DNA of 25,844 nucleotides from a bacterium (GTDB lineage: Bacteria; Patescibacteria; Dojkabacteria; JAKAPS01; JAJZLI01). Shown piece by piece: positions 8,262-16,575 of this stretch; position 1 is the first letter of the stretch; every line of letters begins with the position of its first letter. Both the position numbers and the translations under genes were made by a program. The notes under the pieces were generated by a model that saw nothing but the letters and a program-made list of their open reading frames with translations, did no database searches and was not told the DNA's origin. The stretch is taken from NCBI GenBank assembly GCA_021805885.1, contig JAJZDR010000028.1:1-25844 (forward strand). The letters run 5' to 3'.

Positions 8262-8290
8262 AGTATATATTGAACATTAATATAGTGTAA
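8262..8290 (-). promoter_or_regulatory. Predicted promoter for the YtxH-like gene
   Basis: On the minus strand, TTACAC (8285-8290), a 17-nt spacer, then TATACT (8262-8267). The expected transcript start is near 8255, about 26 nt before the ATG. It is divergent from, and slightly upstream of, the promoter for the guanylyltransferase gene. Confidence 0.55.
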
Positions 8291-8291
8291 T

Positions 8292-8320
8292 TTGTTTCTC
8301 AACAATTAATTGAATATAAT
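8292..8320 (+). promoter_or_regulatory. Predicted promoter for the mannose-1-phosphate guanylyltransferase gene
   Basis: TTGTTT (8292-8297), a 17-nt spacer, then a perfect TATAAT (8315-8320). The predicted start is near 8327, giving a leader of about 37 nt to the ATG at 8364. It lies back to back with the minus-strand promoter, whose -35 box is one base away. Confidence 0.55.
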
Positions 8321-8363
8321 ATCTTATATTGATAGAATAATTATATAACTTTATCTTTTTAAT

Positions 8364-9434
8364 ATGAAATTTCTAATTTTTGCTGGAGGTAATGGGACAA
8401 GGTTATGGCCTGTATCAAGAAAGAACTCTCCTAAACAATTTCAAAAATTTTTATCTTCAGAATCTTTGTTTCAGCAAAATTATAATAGATTGGCTAATCA
8501 TTTTAATAAGAAAGATATTTATATAGTTGCTCCCTCTTCATATGAATCTATGATAAAAGCCGAAATTCCAGGAATTTTAGATTCTAATATATTACTTGAA
8601 CCAGAAACTAGGGATACTTTTGCCTGTGTTGGATTTGCAGCATTTTTAATGGATGCAAAATTCAAAAATGAGGAAATTGCTATTTTATGGTCTGATTATC
8701 TAATTAAATATGATTTAGTTTTTACTAATGCACTAGAGAGTGCTTTTAAATACTCTAAATTACATAATAAGATTGTTGAAATAGATGTTAACCCCACGGA
8801 TCCAAATGTTAATTTTGGCTATGTAAAAATTGGCGATCAGATAGATAATATAGGAGGTTTTAATATACATAAATTTTTAAGTTTTAAAGAAAAACCTGAT
8901 TATAAGACAGCTAAAGAATACTTTGAGAGTTTTGAATATTTATGGCATACAGGGTTAACTGTTTTCCCAAATAATATGCTTATATCTTTATATATGAAAT
9001 ATGCAAAGGATGTATCATTATTTGAATCTATAACAAAAAGATACTTAAAAGGTGAAGATTTTACAGATTTATACTTAAAAATTGAGAAAATATCAGTTGA
9101 TTATGCAATTTTGGAGAAAATAGATCCTAAAGATATAGTTGTAATTCCGGCTGATTTGGGTTGGTCTGATGTTGGAAATTGGAAATCCGTTAAAGAAGTT
9201 TTAGAAGAAGATTTTGACAGTAACGTTCTGCTTTCTGATGGCTTATTTGTAGATGCTGATAAGTCTATTGTTTTTTCTACAAATAAAAAGAAATTGATTA
9301 CTTTAATAGGACTCTCTTCTGTTGCTGTGATAGATACAGAAGATGCATTATTAGTTTGTAATATAGATGATTCTCACAGAGTAAAAGAATTAATTGAAAA
9401 GCTCAAAGAAGAAAAAAAACACAACCTTCTCTAA
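8364..9434 (+). CDS. manC: Mannose-1-phosphate guanylyltransferase (GDP-mannose pyrophosphorylase)
   Basis: Makes GDP-mannose from mannose-1-phosphate and GTP in the cytoplasm, the donor for mannosylated surface glycans. The 356 aa match the single-domain form, without the C-terminal isomerase/cupin domain of long AlgA/ManC proteins. The nucleotide-binding loop GGNGTRLWPVSR is at 8-19, followed by PKQF (23-26). Further motifs are LEPETRDTFA (79-88), FKEKPD (174-179), LWHTGLTVF (193-201, replacing the usual WNSGIF) and GWSDVGNW (266-273). The usual PSDH is WSDY (about 109-112), so the His is replaced by Tyr while the Asp is kept. The gene stands alone on the plus strand. Its TAA overlaps the convergent GT2 stop by 4 nt. 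The glycosyltransferases on either side suggest a surface-polysaccharide role. Confidence 0.88.
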   Translation: MKFLIFAGGNGTRLWPVSRKNSPKQFQKFLSSESLFQQNYNRLANHFNKKDIYIVAPSSYESMIKAEIPGILDSNILLEPETRDTFACVGFAAFLMDAKFKNEEIAILWSDYLIKYDLVFTNALESAFKYSKLHNKIVEIDVNPTDPNVNFGYVKIGDQIDNIGGFNIHKFLSFKEKPDYKTAKEYFESFEYLWHTGLTVFPNNMLISLYMKYAKDVSLFESITKRYLKGEDFTDLYLKIEKISVDYAILEKIDPKDIVVIPADLGWSDVGNWKSVKEVLEEDFDSNVLLSDGLFVDADKSIVFSTNKKKLITLIGLSSVAVIDTEDALLVCNIDDSHRVKELIEKLKEEKKHNLL

Positions 9435-10921
9435 ACATTGATACTTTTTTTTGTTGTAGGAACATATTGTATGTTTTTTCCAAACAGTAACCTTGTTTGA
9501 GCATCAATAGCTGGGATTGAGGAGAATATTATGCTAACAAGAGGATAAGTCACCCATCCAACATATGAAAATGCATTCTTTAATATTTTCTCCTTACCCC
9601 TTTTTGGAGCAAGTTTAGCTTCAAAGAATAATATTATAACAACAAGTAATGTTGATACAGTCATAATTCTACTAATAAGTGAAGGCATAGTATAAGATAA
9701 GGACAATTTTTGATAATGACTATTGAGTTCAGGAATAAGATCTCCGAAAGTTATTATAATAGGAGCTAGAGATCTCTCAAAGGAATTTCGTAACTGTTGG
9801 AACAATAGATAAAACTTTTTATATCTTGAAAGTTCCTTATGTTGTATGACATTAGGTATGCTAAATGTCATTTCAGATGCACCCCATGCCCATCTACGTA
9901 ATTGTTTATATTGTTCTTTTATACTTTTCCAGTATGTATCTGATAGCACTGCATCTCCAAATACAGGAATATATAAAGGAACAACTTGTGCGTCATTGCC
10001 ATATTTAATTGTTGTTTTCCAGAATAACCTTTCATCCTCAGGTATTATATTAGTATCCCAATACCCTACTTCATTTAAAGATCTTAGGTTTATTGCATAA
10101 CATGAAAAATTTATAAACCTTTCAGGTTTAAATGTAACTGCCATCTGCCATTGAGCAGCGAATGTGGCTATTATTCTTGATACAATAGGAACTTTCCATA
10201 TATTGTTATAAAAAATAGGTATGGGTTGAAATATCGTTGAGTATCTTTTATCAGTTTTTAAAAATGTATATGTTAAGTATGCAAAGTAGTTGGGTTCATG
10301 TCTATAATCCGCATCATTACTTGTAATTAAAATATTCTCAGTAGGTATACCAAATTTTAAATTCTGTTTATAAAATTCTCTAGCTGCAAAATTTTCATTT
10401 GATGCCTTCCCTGCTATCTCATTACCTTCTAAAGTGTGAACTGTAATTATAAATTTATAAAAATCATTTTTATATATCTTTTGTAATTTTTTAGCAATTA
10501 TTTCTCCATTAGGGAATTTTTTTTCAGTGGCAATTAATATAATTTTTCTCTCTTTTGGGTATATTGTTTTTTTACAAGCCTCAATAGTAGGAATCAGGAT
10601 ATTTTCACCTTCATTAGCTATTGGTATAAGTAAAACATTATATATATCCTTCCAAGATACATAATCTTTATCAAGTTTTTCTATCCAATCCACGTTCTCT
10701 ACTTTTCCTATTCTTTTATTAGCCATGAAGACCAATACCATCATAGTTAATGATTGGTATACAAAATATGTAATATATAGAATAACTAGGTAAATAACTA
10801 TAGTAGGTGCAGTAAATGATAGTATAAATATAATAATTATAGTCCCCCAAAGCATCAACCCTGGTATCATTTGTATGAACCTTTCTCTTTTTTGTATTTT
10901 ATTAATATTTTGTCCGTACAT
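9431..10921 (-). CDS. Membrane-bound family 2 glycosyltransferase (cellulose-synthase-like)
   Basis: A protein of 496 aa with two N-terminal membrane segments (about 18-66), a cytoplasmic GT-A domain, and two or more C-terminal membrane segments (about 405-465). Catalytic landmarks of processive or membrane GT2 enzymes are present in order: NVLLIPIANEGE (start of the GT-A fold), TSNDADYR (DxD-type metal/nucleotide site, about 201-207), IPEDERLFWK (TED/ED-type base region, about 293-302) and QLRRWAWGA (QxxRW-like, 340-348). The order and spacing fit a CESA-like GT2, but the donor and product are not readable. It may elongate a surface glycan using nucleotide sugars. It is convergent with the guanylyltransferase gene (4-nt stop overlap, CTAA) and divergent from mutS across a 144-nt region. 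Confidence 0.82.
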   Translation of the reverse strand: MYGQNINKIQKRERFIQMIPGLMLWGTIIIIFILSFTAPTIVIYLVILYITYFVYQSLTMMVLVFMANKRIGKVENVDWIEKLDKDYVSWKDIYNVLLIPIANEGENILIPTIEACKKTIYPKERKIILIATEKKFPNGEIIAKKLQKIYKNDFYKFIITVHTLEGNEIAGKASNENFAAREFYKQNLKFGIPTENILITSNDADYRHEPNYFAYLTYTFLKTDKRYSTIFQPIPIFYNNIWKVPIVSRIIATFAAQWQMAVTFKPERFINFSCYAINLRSLNEVGYWDTNIIPEDERLFWKTTIKYGNDAQVVPLYIPVFGDAVLSDTYWKSIKEQYKQLRRWAWGASEMTFSIPNVIQHKELSRYKKFYLLFQQLRNSFERSLAPIIITFGDLIPELNSHYQKLSLSYTMPSLISRIMTVSTLLVVIILFFEAKLAPKRGKEKILKNAFSYVGWVTYPLVSIIFSSIPAIDAQTRLLFGKNIQYVPTTKKSINV

Positions 10922-10935
10922 AGAAACTTTTTATC

Positions 10936-11022
10936 AGATTCTGAATCAAGATTCTTTATTATAGGTTCTCAAATCTAGATGATTTCAATTATAGCACAAT
11001 TATTGGATCTGGACCCTGATCC
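10936..11022. repeat. Degenerate 14-nt palindromic repeat array between GT2 and mutS
   Basis: Units follow a roughly 14-nt phase at 10936 (AGATTCTGAATC, with GATTC/GAATC inverted arms), 10950, 10964 and 10978, then 11005 (GGATCTGGACCC, followed by TGATCC). The array is more decayed than the others. It covers most of the divergent promoter region and part of the mutS leader. An in-frame extension of mutS through it (from 10979) would encode LLDLDPDPY, which is not part of the MutS family N-terminus. Confidence 0.55.
10958..10996 (-). promoter_or_regulatory. Candidate promoter elements for the GT2 gene
   Basis: Two perfect TATAAT hexamers occur on the minus strand, at 10958-10963 and 10988-10993. 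The second is preceded by TGC (10994-10996), an extended -10. Neither has a good -35 box at 17 nt, so I cannot tell which is used. Both lie inside the degenerate palindromic array. Confidence 0.35.
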
Positions 11023-11065
11023 TTATAACTGGAATGATAGCTATGATAATGTTAAAATCCTATTT

Positions 11066-13648
11066 ATGCAAGATACCGTAGATAATGACACACCTGCAAT
11101 GATTGAGTACTATAAAATAAAGACAGATAATCCTGGTGCTGTAATTTTATTTCGTATGGGAGATTTTTATGAAATATTTGGAGAAGATGCAAAAATTTTA
11201 TCAAAAATATTAAATATAACTCTTACATCTAGAGATAAAAATAAAAGGACTCCCATGGCTGGATTCCCTTATCATGCCCTAGACTCGTATATACCAAAAA
11301 TGATGGAAAAAGGTTTGAGGGTTGCCATATGTGAACAGATAGAAGAAACTCCCACAAATTCAAAAAAGAGAATTATACGTAGGGAGGTTGTAAGAATAAT
11401 CACTCCTGGAACAAATCTTGGCAGCTCTGATGATAATCCCATATCAAATAACTTTATATATTCTTTACACCCCGAAGGTAATAATATTTTTTCTTCCTCA
11501 TTTATAGATTTTGCTGCTGGTAAATTTTATATATTAGATCTTATGAATGAAAAATCTCTAAGATCTTTTATAGCAACTATCAATCCTAAAGAAATTATTA
11601 TCCCAGAAGGCCTTACCCTATCTCTTGGATCTCATCCAATTGGCTCTGAGTTTATTGGTTTTAAACAAATTCCATCTAATTATTTTAAGAAAGATTCTTT
11701 ATATGAACATTTCCATCTTACTACGCTAAAAGGATTTGGTATAGATGACAATCATTTATCACTAAAAACTGCAGGAGCAATTATGTATTATATAAATGAT
11801 ACCCAGAAAGGTACTTTGGATCATATTAAAACATTGAGTCATTTTAAATCAAAGGATTTTATGATACTTGATGATACAACCCTGAAGAGTCTTGAGATAA
11901 CCCAAAATTTGAAAGATAGGTCTTATAGAGGTTCCCTTTTTGAAACCTGTAATATGACCTCTACGACAATGGGTGCTAGGAAATTAGCTTTCTTTCTAAC
12001 ACACCCTTTGATGGACGCATCATTGATAGAGAGAAGACATAATGGAGTTTCAGAACTAATAGATTTAAAAATATATGATGAAATATCTTCAATACTTTCA
12101 AATATGCATGATATAGAAAGAGTATCAGCTAGGATAGGTACAACATCTGTCAGTCCAAGAGATATGATATCTCTTCTACAATCGATTAATGTGTCATGGG
12201 AACTAAATAAATATTTGAAAAATGTAAAGAGTGAAATACTAATAGATGTGTTAAATGCTATAAAAATAGATGAGAACTCCAATTTAAAAGGGCTATATGA
12301 CTTAATAAATAGAAATATAGTTGAGTCACCGGCAATAAATATTAAAGATGGCGGATTTATAAAAGAGGGAGTAAGTGATGAACTTGATAGGTATAAAAAA
12401 ATAATGCAGGACGGAAAATCATGGATTATATCTTTCCAGAAAGAAGAACAAGAAAGACTTCATATACCCTCTTTGAAAGTACACTTCAATAGGGTTTTTG
12501 GTTACTATATTGAAATATCAAATACAAACAAAGATAAAATCCCAGAAGATTATATACGTAAACAAACTTTAAAAGGTGTAGAGAGATACATATCTTTAAA
12601 ACTTAAAGAATATGAAGATATGGTGATAAACTCCCAAGCTAGAGCTTTAGTTTTAGAAAATGATATATTGCAAGATCTGAAAATAAAGATTAAAGAATTT
12701 ATACCTGTTATACAAACTTTAGCTGAAAATATAAGTACTTTGGATGTTCTTACTTCATTTGCTAAAATAAGTAGGCATTTAAATTTTACTAGACCTCAAA
12801 TTAATCAGAATAATGAAAAGCTAGAAATAATCAAGGGTAGACATCCGGTTGTTGAATCTTTTATAGCTCCTAATCCTTATATACCTAATGATATTGTATT
12901 TGATAAAAACAGTAATATATTGATTATTTCAGGGCCTAATATGTCTGGGAAGAGTAGTATACTAAGGCAAACTGCATTAATAGTTATACTAGCTCAATCA
13001 GGGTCTTTTGTTCCTGCAGAAAAAGTTAGTATTCCAATATTTGATAGGATATTCACGCGCGTTGGCGCATCAGATAATTTATCTATGGGAGAAAGTACCT
13101 TTATGGTAGAAATGATTGAATCTGCTAATATTCTGAATAATGCAACAGAAAAAAGTTTGATAATTCTTGATGAGGTTGGAAGAGGTACCTCAACATATGA
13201 TGGAGTTGCTATAGCATGGGCAATCATAGAATATATACATGATAATATAGGTGCGAAAACACTATTCGCTACTCACTATAATGAGTTATTAGTATTAGAA
13301 GATTTACTGCCAAGAGTTTTTAATATGCATGTGAAGGTTATAGAGAAAGATAAAAAAGTGATCTTTCTACGTACTTTAGAGAAAGGAGGTACTGATAAAA
13401 GTTATGGTGTTCATGTGGCATCTATTGCTGGGTTGCCTAGTGGAGTAATACAAAGATCATATGAACTACTCTCTGATTTTGAACACAATAAAACAAAATA
13501 TAAAAAGAAATTATATGAACAAAGTATATTTACGGTCCCTCCAGAAGAAAGTTTGGTTGAAAAAGAATTAAAAGCAATTGATATAAACACACTGTCTCCT
13601 ATTGATGCATTCAATAAATTATTAGAGATTAAAAAAAAGATTAAATAA
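11066..13648 (+). CDS. mutS: DNA mismatch repair protein MutS
   Basis: MutS recognises mismatches and small loops and, with ATP, recruits MutL. The product is 860 aa from the ATG at 11066, the usual bacterial MutS1 length. The mismatch-binding Phe-X-Glu motif is intact as GDFYEIFG (about 32-39). The ATPase domain has GPNMSGKSS (Walker A, about 623-631), LIILDEVGRGTSTYDG (Walker B and signature, about 696-711) and FATHYNEL. The C-terminus includes SYGVHVASIAGLP, the family helix-turn-helix region. An in-frame upstream start at 10979 was rejected because the extra residues are repeat-derived. Residues about 188-202 form a period-15 stretch (GSHPI, GSEFI, GFKQI) in the connector domain. One base separates the stop from the next gene, so mutS, the ATPase and mutL form an operon. 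Confidence 0.95.
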   Translation: MQDTVDNDTPAMIEYYKIKTDNPGAVILFRMGDFYEIFGEDAKILSKILNITLTSRDKNKRTPMAGFPYHALDSYIPKMMEKGLRVAICEQIEETPTNSKKRIIRREVVRIITPGTNLGSSDDNPISNNFIYSLHPEGNNIFSSSFIDFAAGKFYILDLMNEKSLRSFIATINPKEIIIPEGLTLSLGSHPIGSEFIGFKQIPSNYFKKDSLYEHFHLTTLKGFGIDDNHLSLKTAGAIMYYINDTQKGTLDHIKTLSHFKSKDFMILDDTTLKSLEITQNLKDRSYRGSLFETCNMTSTTMGARKLAFFLTHPLMDASLIERRHNGVSELIDLKIYDEISSILSNMHDIERVSARIGTTSVSPRDMISLLQSINVSWELNKYLKNVKSEILIDVLNAIKIDENSNLKGLYDLINRNIVESPAINIKDGGFIKEGVSDELDRYKKIMQDGKSWIISFQKEEQERLHIPSLKVHFNRVFGYYIEISNTNKDKIPEDYIRKQTLKGVERYISLKLKEYEDMVINSQARALVLENDILQDLKIKIKEFIPVIQTLAENISTLDVLTSFAKISRHLNFTRPQINQNNEKLEIIKGRHPVVESFIAPNPYIPNDIVFDKNSNILIISGPNMSGKSSILRQTALIVILAQSGSFVPAEKVSIPIFDRIFTRVGASDNLSMGESTFMVEMIESANILNNATEKSLIILDEVGRGTSTYDGVAIAWAIIEYIHDNIGAKTLFATHYNELLVLEDLLPRVFNMHVKVIEKDKKVIFLRTLEKGGTDKSYGVHVASIAGLPSGVIQRSYELLSDFEHNKTKYKKKLYEQSIFTVPPEESLVEKELKAIDINTLSPIDAFNKLLEIKKKIK
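11627..11671. repeat. Possible in-frame 15-nt repeat in the mutS connector domain
   Basis: Three 12+3 units begin at 11627, 11642 and 11657: GGATCTCATCCA, GGCTCTGAGTTT and GGTTTTAAACAA, each followed by ATT. They encode GSHPI, GSEFI and GFKQI. Unit 3 contains the inverted repeat GTTT-T-AAAC, and CCAATTGG spans the junction of units 1 and 2. Divergence between units is high (about 8-9 of 15 matches), so this may be coincidence. Confidence 0.45.
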
Positions 13649-13649
13649 T

Positions 13650-14870
13650 ATGATAGAAAGAGATATTTTATTAAGACTTAAAGAAAGTTTAGATAATAGA
13701 AAGACAACTATAGTATTAGGGGCAGCAAGAACAGGCAAAACTAGTATACTTGGTATTATAGAATATTATATAAAAGATAACAAAATAGGTGATTTTTTAT
13801 ATATTGATTTTAAAATATATAAAAATAACTATTCTAAATTTTTAATAGATCTAGATTCTAAGATTAAACAATTAAAAGAGAAAAAAGGTAACAAAAAATA
13901 TTTTTTATTAGATAATTTAGATTTGAATAACCTAGAAAATAAATTAAATTTTAATGATATTTTTTATAAATGTATTATTACAAGAGGTTTATTCGATGTA
14001 GAAAATAGTAATAGTGTTGAGGTTTTAAAATTATACCCACTATCTTTTATAGAATTTGCAAGATATAAAACTAAGCATACTGATATACCTAAATTCTTTG
14101 ATACTTACCCATTACTTGTTTTTGATATGTTTAATGAATACTTAAGGTTTGGTGGATATCCAGAAGTAATTTTGAAAGAAACAGTAGATGATAAAGTAAA
14201 AGCACTCAAAGATATATATATTAGATCTATAGAAAAATCAAAATTTAGAGATGTACCAGGATTAGTAGATTTTGTTATATATATCTCAAATAAGTCCGGA
14301 AGAAATATACATACTAAATTTTTTTCTATGCTTAATATATTTAAGCCCCAGGATGTTATGGATTATATAATTCATCTTAAAAAAATAGGTTTGATATTTG
14401 AGTTATTTGATCTAAATGATCAAGATTTTTCAATCTATTATTTTATAGATATTGGTTTACGTAATTATATACTAAATGAAAATTCAATAGAAAAACTTGA
14501 TGATGATCATTATTTGTTTTCGAATCTTGTATTTATTATATTACTCAACATTTTTTCAAACGATAAAGAAATCATATCAATAAAATATTTAAGAGGATAT
14601 AAAAGGACACGCCCTGAGATTGTAGTTACAAAGAAAACTGAGCATGTTATTATAAGACCTAAAATATGGAATAGGTTAGATCATATTAATGATACAATAA
14701 TCTCATATATGAGTGATAGTAAGTTTAGAAATTTATTTATAGTAACTATAGCCGGATATGATACATTATTTTATGAAGATAGAAAAGTTAGTATAATACC
14801 GTATTATGAACTTTTTTATCTAGACCTTTTTTCAAATGATCAAAATACTACAAGAAAATTTAGCAAATAA
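13650..14870 (+). CDS. Degenerate AAA/DUF4143-type P-loop protein between mutS and mutL
   Basis: A protein of 406 aa resembling the AAA_14 + DUF4143 family of P-loop ATPases with a C-terminal nuclease-like domain; roles are mostly unknown. Seen: Walker A GAARTGKTS (24-32), LYPLSFIEF (128-136), YLRFGGYPEV (164-173) and FIDIGLRNYI (about 270-279), all at family positions. Against family expectation, the Walker B DEIQ is LLDNLD (86-91), lacking the Glu. The TGSS sensor motif is ITRGL, and the LxGR arginine before LYPLSF is missing. The nuclease-like EVDFVV stretch is RPEIVV. It may therefore bind nucleotide without hydrolysing it. It starts 2 nt after the mutS stop and overlaps mutL by 35 nt, so expression with both is nearly certain. 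Any role in mismatch repair is inference; a DUF4143 protein trapped in an operon is the alternative. Confidence 0.75.
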   Translation: MIERDILLRLKESLDNRKTTIVLGAARTGKTSILGIIEYYIKDNKIGDFLYIDFKIYKNNYSKFLIDLDSKIKQLKEKKGNKKYFLLDNLDLNNLENKLNFNDIFYKCIITRGLFDVENSNSVEVLKLYPLSFIEFARYKTKHTDIPKFFDTYPLLVFDMFNEYLRFGGYPEVILKETVDDKVKALKDIYIRSIEKSKFRDVPGLVDFVIYISNKSGRNIHTKFFSMLNIFKPQDVMDYIIHLKKIGLIFELFDLNDQDFSIYYFIDIGLRNYILNENSIEKLDDDHYLFSNLVFIILLNIFSNDKEIISIKYLRGYKRTRPEIVVTKKTEHVIIRPKIWNRLDHINDTIISYMSDSKFRNLFIVTIAGYDTLFYEDRKVSIIPYYELFYLDLFSNDQNTTRKFSK

Positions 14871-16575
14871 GATAGCAGCAGGTGAAGTAATTGAAAGACC
14901 GTCTTCTATACTGAAAGAATTATTAGAGAACTCAATTGATGCAGGAGCTTTAAACATTACTGTAAATATTAATAATTTAAATATTAGAGTTGATGATGAT
15001 GGTGAAGGTATGAGTAAAGAAGATCTAACTCTGTCTGTTGTAAGATTTGCTACTTCTAAAATTAAGGAGGAGTCAGATTTATATAATATACAAACGTTTG
15101 GGTTTAGGGGTGAAGCCTTACCCTCTATAGCTTCTGTTTCAAAAATGAAATTGGCATCAAAATTTAAAGATAATAAGGATTCATATATGCTAGAAATAGA
15201 AGGCGGCAAGATTATTGATATATCTGAATTTCCTATTCCAAAAGGAAGTTTTGTAGAAGTTAGAGATCTTTTTTTTAATACTCCTGCAAGGTTGAAATTT
15301 TTAAAAAATCAAAATACTGAGTTTAAATATATGCTAGATGTATTTGAGAAATCCGCACTATCGAATCCTTTAATACACTTTAAACTTTTAAGAGATAACA
15401 AAGTAATATATGACATGTATCCAGAAGACATTAGAAAAAGGTTTACTACTATACTACCTAAAAATAATTACCAATTTATAGATATAGATTTATATACATT
15501 TGGGATTAAGGTTAAAGGTTATATAGCATCTTTGCAAAATACAAGGCCTACTAGAGATCTATTATATATGTATATAAATAAAAGACCTATTTTTAATAAT
15601 GTTATTGGGAAAGCCATCATTGATGGGTGTGGAAATCTACTTGAAAGAGGTAAATATCCTATTATTGTATTATTTTTAGATGTTCCTAATGATAGTATTG
15701 ATGTTAACGTACATCCTAGAAAATTAGAAGTTAGATTCAAAGATTCTTCTAATATTTTCAACATCGTAAAAACAGCTGTAAACAAATCCATAATGGATAA
15801 AAAATTCCAGGAATTCATTCCAAGGGAATTTGGTCCAAGAGAATTGATTCCAAATAGTATAGATTCAGGATCAAGAGATTTTAAATCTACTGGATATACT
15901 GTAAATACAAAAGAAACCCAATTTAATAGAGAATCCCGCGGATCTGGATCCCGCGGATCTTCATACTCCTTATTCCAAGATAGTAGTTTTGTACAAAATG
16001 AGTTATATAACATAAATGTTTATCAGTTATATGATAAATTTTTAGTTCTTGAAAAAGATGAAGGTATAGAGATAATAGATCAGCATGCAGCATCAGAAAG
16101 AGTCAGATTTGAAGAGATTAAAAGGAACATAAAAGATAATAATGTAGAAAAACAACAACTTTTAATCCCCTATTCTATAGAGTTATCCAAAAAAGATTTT
16201 ATTGAAATTAAATCAAAAATTGATATATTAAAATCAATAGGGTTAGACCTAGAAGTATTCGGAGATAATATAATAAATGTTACTACAATACCTATTTTTC
16301 TGAAGGATTCTAATATACAAAATATAATACATGAGATAATAGAAGATATAGAGAGTCCTAATTCTAAAAGTTATGATGCCGAGATTAATATCTTTATAGC
16401 TACAATTGCATGTCATTCAAGTATTAGGTTTGGAGACCATCTTGAGATTCATGAGATGCAAAAATTAGTTGTGGATTTAAGGAACTGTGAATACCCTTTT
16501 ACATGTCCTCATGGTAGACCAACGACTTTTGAGATTCCAAGAAAAGAGTTATATAAAAAATTCAAAAGGAATTAA
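14836..16575 (+). CDS. mutL: DNA mismatch repair protein MutL with endonuclease motif
   Basis: A MutL of 579 aa, the GHKL ATPase that couples MutS mismatch recognition to strand incision. ATP-binding motifs: KELLENSIDAGA (27-38), DDDGEGMS (53-60), GFRGEAL (89-95) and NTPARLKFLK. The C-terminal domain carries DQHAASERVRFE (about 415-426), an exact DQHA(X)2E(X)4E endonuclease motif, plus ACHSSIRFGD (about 525) and CPHGRP (about 557). This indicates a nicking MutL as in organisms without MutH. QQLLIP (440-445) fits the beta-clamp-binding motif known in Bacillus MutL. The start must be ATG 14836, because IAAGEVIERP follows at the family position, so the 35-nt overlap with the upstream ATPase gene is real. 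The linker (about 323-377) is made of pentapeptide repeats from palindromic 15-mers. The stop abuts that of convergent glmS. Confidence 0.95.
   Translation: MIKILQENLANKIAAGEVIERPSSILKELLENSIDAGALNITVNINNLNIRVDDDGEGMSKEDLTLSVVRFATSKIKEESDLYNIQTFGFRGEALPSIASVSKMKLASKFKDNKDSYMLEIEGGKIIDISEFPIPKGSFVEVRDLFFNTPARLKFLKNQNTEFKYMLDVFEKSALSNPLIHFKLLRDNKVIYDMYPEDIRKRFTTILPKNNYQFIDIDLYTFGIKVKGYIASLQNTRPTRDLLYMYINKRPIFNNVIGKAIIDGCGNLLERGKYPIIVLFLDVPNDSIDVNVHPRKLEVRFKDSSNIFNIVKTAVNKSIMDKKFQEFIPREFGPRELIPNSIDSGSRDFKSTGYTVNTKETQFNRESRGSGSRGSSYSLFQDSSFVQNELYNINVYQLYDKFLVLEKDEGIEIIDQHAASERVRFEEIKRNIKDNNVEKQQLLIPYSIELSKKDFIEIKSKIDILKSIGLDLEVFGDNIINVTTIPIFLKDSNIQNIIHEIIEDIESPNSKSYDAEINIFIATIACHSSIRFGDHLEIHEMQKLVVDLRNCEYPFTCPHGRPTTFEIPRKELYKKFKRN
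15802..15966. repeat. In-frame palindromic 15-nt repeats in the MutL inter-domain linker
   Basis: The first block (15802-15891) has 12+3 units at 15802, 15817, 15832, 15847, 15862 and 15877, encoding FIPRE, FGPRE, LIPNS and related pentapeptides. It includes AATTCC-A-GGAATT, TTGG-T-CCAA and GATTTTAAATCT. The second block (15925-15966) has 12-mers separated by CGC, including GGATCTGGATCC (15940-15951). That is the exact reverse complement of the intergenic unit at 2028-2039. It encodes ESRGS and GSRGS and is GC-rich against the surrounding AT-rich gene. Confidence 0.8.

Noticed and set aside
10979..11065. In-frame 29-residue extension of MutS
   Set aside because: The MutS family N-terminus starts near MQDTVDNDTPAMIEYY; the extension is encoded by the degenerate palindromic array and probable promoter region.
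15519..16013. Long antisense reading frame (164 codons) opposite mutL
   Set aside because: It lies wholly opposite a gene with firm family motifs, has no own promoter or recognisable domain, and is partly a product of the repeat region.
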